From Schistosoma haematobium (Eukaryota; Platyhelminthes; Trematoda; Strigeidida; Schistosomatidae): 64,000 nt of DNA. The notes beneath the pieces are model-generated. The model saw nothing but the letters and a program-made list of their open reading frames with translations, was not told where the DNA came from and ran no database searches. Where the stretch lies: positions 248,001 through 312,000 of the forward strand of contig NC_067196.1 in NCBI RefSeq assembly GCF_000699445.3. Direction: 5' to 3'. This document shows, one piece after another, positions 61,400-64,000 of the stretch (the first letter of the stretch is position 1; each line of letters opens with the position of its first letter). The position numbers and the translations under genes are program-made.

Positions 61400-62080
61400 A
61401 CAATATTCTGTGTCCACAGTCAGCTGTTACCTTTTTATTACATTCCGTTTTTACCAGGTTATCAAGAAGTCAACACAGAATATCTCCGTATTCTATCACA
61501 GTGATTTAACATAAATTTCTAAAAGTCTACATTAACCATTTGTTTTGTGAATAGAATGAGTTGATGGATTTGTCATTGATGTGCTGTAGACCATTGTGAG
61601 AAATAAAATCGGGAAACTATTTATACAAGCACTGTCTAAATGTTACTGAATAGTGTATATTTAACGTCAATTGAATATTTACACTTCTTGTAATAAAAGT
61701 GCATGATCACAACAAAAACATGAATGATCGGTTGAAGTGCGTTATTGAATCCCTCAACAGTGAAGATTATTGTCACTTATGTTATGATTGTTTTAAAAGT
61801 CTCTTTGGTGATCTGGACTGCAAATCATCCGTCTCTTATTCAATTAATCATTTTCAAACCATTTTCTGTAGAGTAAGGATTTTGCAAACTTAACTGACTA
61901 AAAATACCCGTATAATATTGGAATAAAATCAGTAATATTTTACTGGACACTGTTTCCGATATTTAAACAGGTAAAGATATTGACAAGAGTTTGAATTGAT
62001 TCGGTGTGAGGTGTCAAGTTGTAATCGATGCATTAGAAGAATCCAATTTTGTAAGTGTCTTTAATATTAATAATCATATC
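61400..62080 (+). repeat. rep-C, copy 2
   Basis: Matches 20,605-21,290, including the 64-codon frame. The downstream exon-like piece has an internal deletion (about 62,018-62,060). Confidence 0.65.
61699..61893 (+). other. Cysteine-containing exon candidate, copy 2
   Basis: Sixty-four codons, begins in phase with an AG acceptor-like AATAAAAG and has a GTAAGG donor after FCR (61,870). Six cysteines: KCVIESLN, YCHLCYDC, LDCKSS, IFCR. Spacing is not one I can assign to a known module. The donor is kept here and lost in copy 1. Confidence 0.38.
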
Positions 62081-62084
62081 AATA

Positions 62085-63255
62085 ATAATTATATTAACCT
62101 TATTATTTGTTGTAGTAAAAACACCAAGAAGAATGAATAAATAAACCTGTTCGAAAGTTTGAATAAGCTTTGTTGTCTTGACACCTTGATCGACACTACA
62201 AGATCGGAACTCGACGTTTCTCCCATGTTTGATATCTCTAAATAGTCACTCATTCAATAACATTCAATTAGTAATGACCATCTTGAATCATCTAACATTT
62301 CTCCGTGTGTAATTGAATGATATAACTGAATGACAGGCCATAAACAAACTGGTCGGAGAATAAACCAGTCAACTGAAATTTGAAGGGATATTTGAGTTTG
62401 AATAGAGCAACAACAAACAAACCTAGAATAGTAGTACGAATACAGATCCATCAATTAGATTAGTAGTTTTAACAACAATAATTAACATACTACTAATAAT
62501 AATGGAAGAATTTCCAAGTGTTTTCGAAAGACTGAATATTCACTTGTTGCTTAATAAGTACGTTTTTACTACTGTTGATCTTCGACAACGAATTTCAATA
62601 TCAAACTACAATTTGGTCTGTTTCAATCAATTGGTCTATCCAACCATAATCAATAATCAATGAAAACATAGACTTCTTATATAGTGAAATGTATCTATGC
62701 TCAATAACGAGTAACGACGGGTTCATGTACATTAGCCTTAAAATTTGCGTCACAAAAGAAAATATACGTGGCATACATGTGAGAGTGAGTTGATCATGGT
62801 CAGCCAATATTGACAACGGAATGTTTGTGGATGGATGAAATTGCTTTTAAGAATTTTATGTTAGTTGTTTCAAGAAACCGTAACACATTTACCAATCTTT
62901 TTTTACTATCCATCTTGAAGAACTTCACATCATTAACAAAATAGGTACTGTCAAGCATTTAGGAACTCATTCGTTGTCATAATGCAAATTGTAAGCACCT
63001 GATGAGAAACTGCGAAACACAATGAACTCATGTTATTCTGATACACCAATTGTTCTTGCATTAGAAGAATTTATATATTGGACGAGTTGTATGGAATCTA
63101 AGAACATTTTCGAATGAAAATCTTTATCTGAAACTATCCGTACACGTCATTTAGATCATAAATGAACAACACATAGTTATTCATAGGTAAGGTAGATGAA
63201 ACATTTGGTAGACAGTATTTCATAAGTACTCAATTACTAGACAATCATTACATCC
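62085..63255. other. No recognised gene
   Basis: AT-rich, short frames only. 62,990-63,030 (AATTGTAAGCACCTGATGAGAAACTGCGAAAC) faintly resembles the PLE 3' region near 30,925 reversed (CAGCTGATGAGAAATCTCGAAAT at 55,840). Confidence 0.3.
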
Positions 63256-63261
63256 ATACAT

Positions 63262-64000
63262 GTGTTTGGACCAATAAACATGAACATTTCTGCCATTCAC
63301 GAGCTGAGTTGTGGTTTGAGTAACGAAATATTTCATTCTCCTTATGCAAATTTGAGTGATATGAGTTTGGATCACATGAGAGGTATTATTTGGTCAGAAG
63401 TAAGGTTACACTTCACTACCCTGTACCTACCATTAAGAAAACTGACTTCAAAGATTTCTGCCGACACACTGCAAACACTGATTATTGTCCAACCCAATCA
63501 ATATATCTTCTCAATAACGTCAACTAATTATATGAATTTGAAGTTGTTGAGACAAACATAGCTGACAGGCTACGAACAATTCCTTACGGAGAAATTCATT
63601 TTAATTCTGCAGCAAAATGAAGACGAATTTCAATACCGAATGATATTACAAAATGTATATGATCTCCTGTAAAATCTTATCGATTCCACCTAATCACAAT
63701 GTCCGATTTTTATCAATATTCAACACAAATACTCATTTAGTCAACAGTTGAATTTTATTATCCGGAATATTGGATGTAGGTACCCATTTTATCTGTCATA
63801 GTGACTGATATAAAACGATACACAGAATGTGATGTGGACTTTGTGATCAAGATGTTTGTTCACAGTTTTACAGTCAATAAACATGCAACGTACTAATTAG
63901 TCGAGTCCAAGTGCATCGGGATTATTATTGATAGTTCCATAGATTGGTGAACTGAGGACGTAAAATACTAGATAATTCTACGGTAACCATCACTAAACTA
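63262..64000 (+). repeat. rep-A, copy at 63 kb, runs off the window
   Basis: Starts with the exon-like frame NMNISAIHELSCGLSNEIFH (donor-like AGAG/GTATTA near 63,379) and continues with GAGAAATTCATTTTAATTC, TCCTGTAAAATCTTATCGATTCC, TATAAAACGATACACAGAATGTGATG and ATTGATAGTTCCATAGATT. The open frame continues 99 codons to 63,561. Confidence 0.6.

Noticed and set aside
1..64000. CRISPR array, bacterial operon or phage
   Set aside because: Introns, PLE and LINE elements, SINE-like repeats and splice sites show animal nuclear DNA. No regular short repeat-spacer array was seen.

Overview
The window is AT-rich, intron-rich eukaryotic DNA, about 65% A+T by eye. I read it as a piece of a blood-fluke (Schistosoma) nuclear genome. 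Four things point there: (i) a multi-exon minus-strand gene whose predicted protein matches my memory of the schistosome egg protein CP391S-like (PSI-domain) family; (ii) Penelope-like retroelements (PLEs) with reverse transcriptase and GIY-YIG endonuclease; (iii) an RTE/SR2-type LINE tail ending in TAAG repeats; (iv) tRNA-derived SINE-like elements and tandem sequences that carry hammerhead-ribozyme cores of the Sm-alpha type. Species cannot be told. Family names rest on recognition, not on a search.

Layout. 1-13,300: an inverted duplication. The right arm (minus strand, 12,235 to 6,525) holds a CP391S-like gene of at least eight exons with matching phases and GT-AG borders. The left arm (plus strand, 2,945 to about 5,000) holds a broken copy of exons 1, 2 and 4. 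Terminal repeats of the same kind lie at 1-190 and 13,020-12,895. 13,900-22,250: a mosaic of rep-A fragments, an RTE-type LINE fragment (15,030-15,775), rep-B (18,000-18,500), rep-D (18,940-19,325), a retroelement-like ORF with one stop (19,513-20,022), rep-C with a cysteine-rich exon candidate (20,600-21,260), and two SINE-like elements. 23,208-23,540: an isolated PLE endonuclease fragment. 25,570-25,885 and 37,783-38,205: more SINE-like elements.

27,200-33,010: rep-A, then rep-E with a hammerhead core, then PLE copy 1 (minus). 39,200-41,632: rep-A again, nearly identical, interrupted by a truncated PLE copy 2 (minus) whose end lies inside a hammerhead sequence. 51,800-58,322: rep-A, PLE copy 3 (plus), rep-E with the same hammerhead core, then a truncated inverted PLE end (minus). 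58,980-64,000: rep-A fragments in both orientations, rep-B and rep-C side by side, and another rep-A running off the window.

The only gene that looks potentially intact is the CP391S-like gene. It would encode a secreted or surface protein anchored by one C-terminal membrane helix. Its first exon (signal peptide) was not found. The rest is mobile DNA and decaying paralog exons. Several repeat blocks (rep-A, rep-C) contain exon-like, cysteine-bearing open frames, so they may be fragments of a locally duplicated gene family and not plain transposons.

Repeat labels used here: rep-A, a block of about 1.5-1.8 kb (27.2k, 39.2k, 44.9k, 51.8k, 63.3k and parts elsewhere); rep-B (18.0k, 60.9k); rep-C (20.6k, 61.4k, related to 1 and 12.9k); rep-D (18.9k, 48.5k); rep-E (28.9k, 56.4k); rep-F (35.3k, 41.6k).
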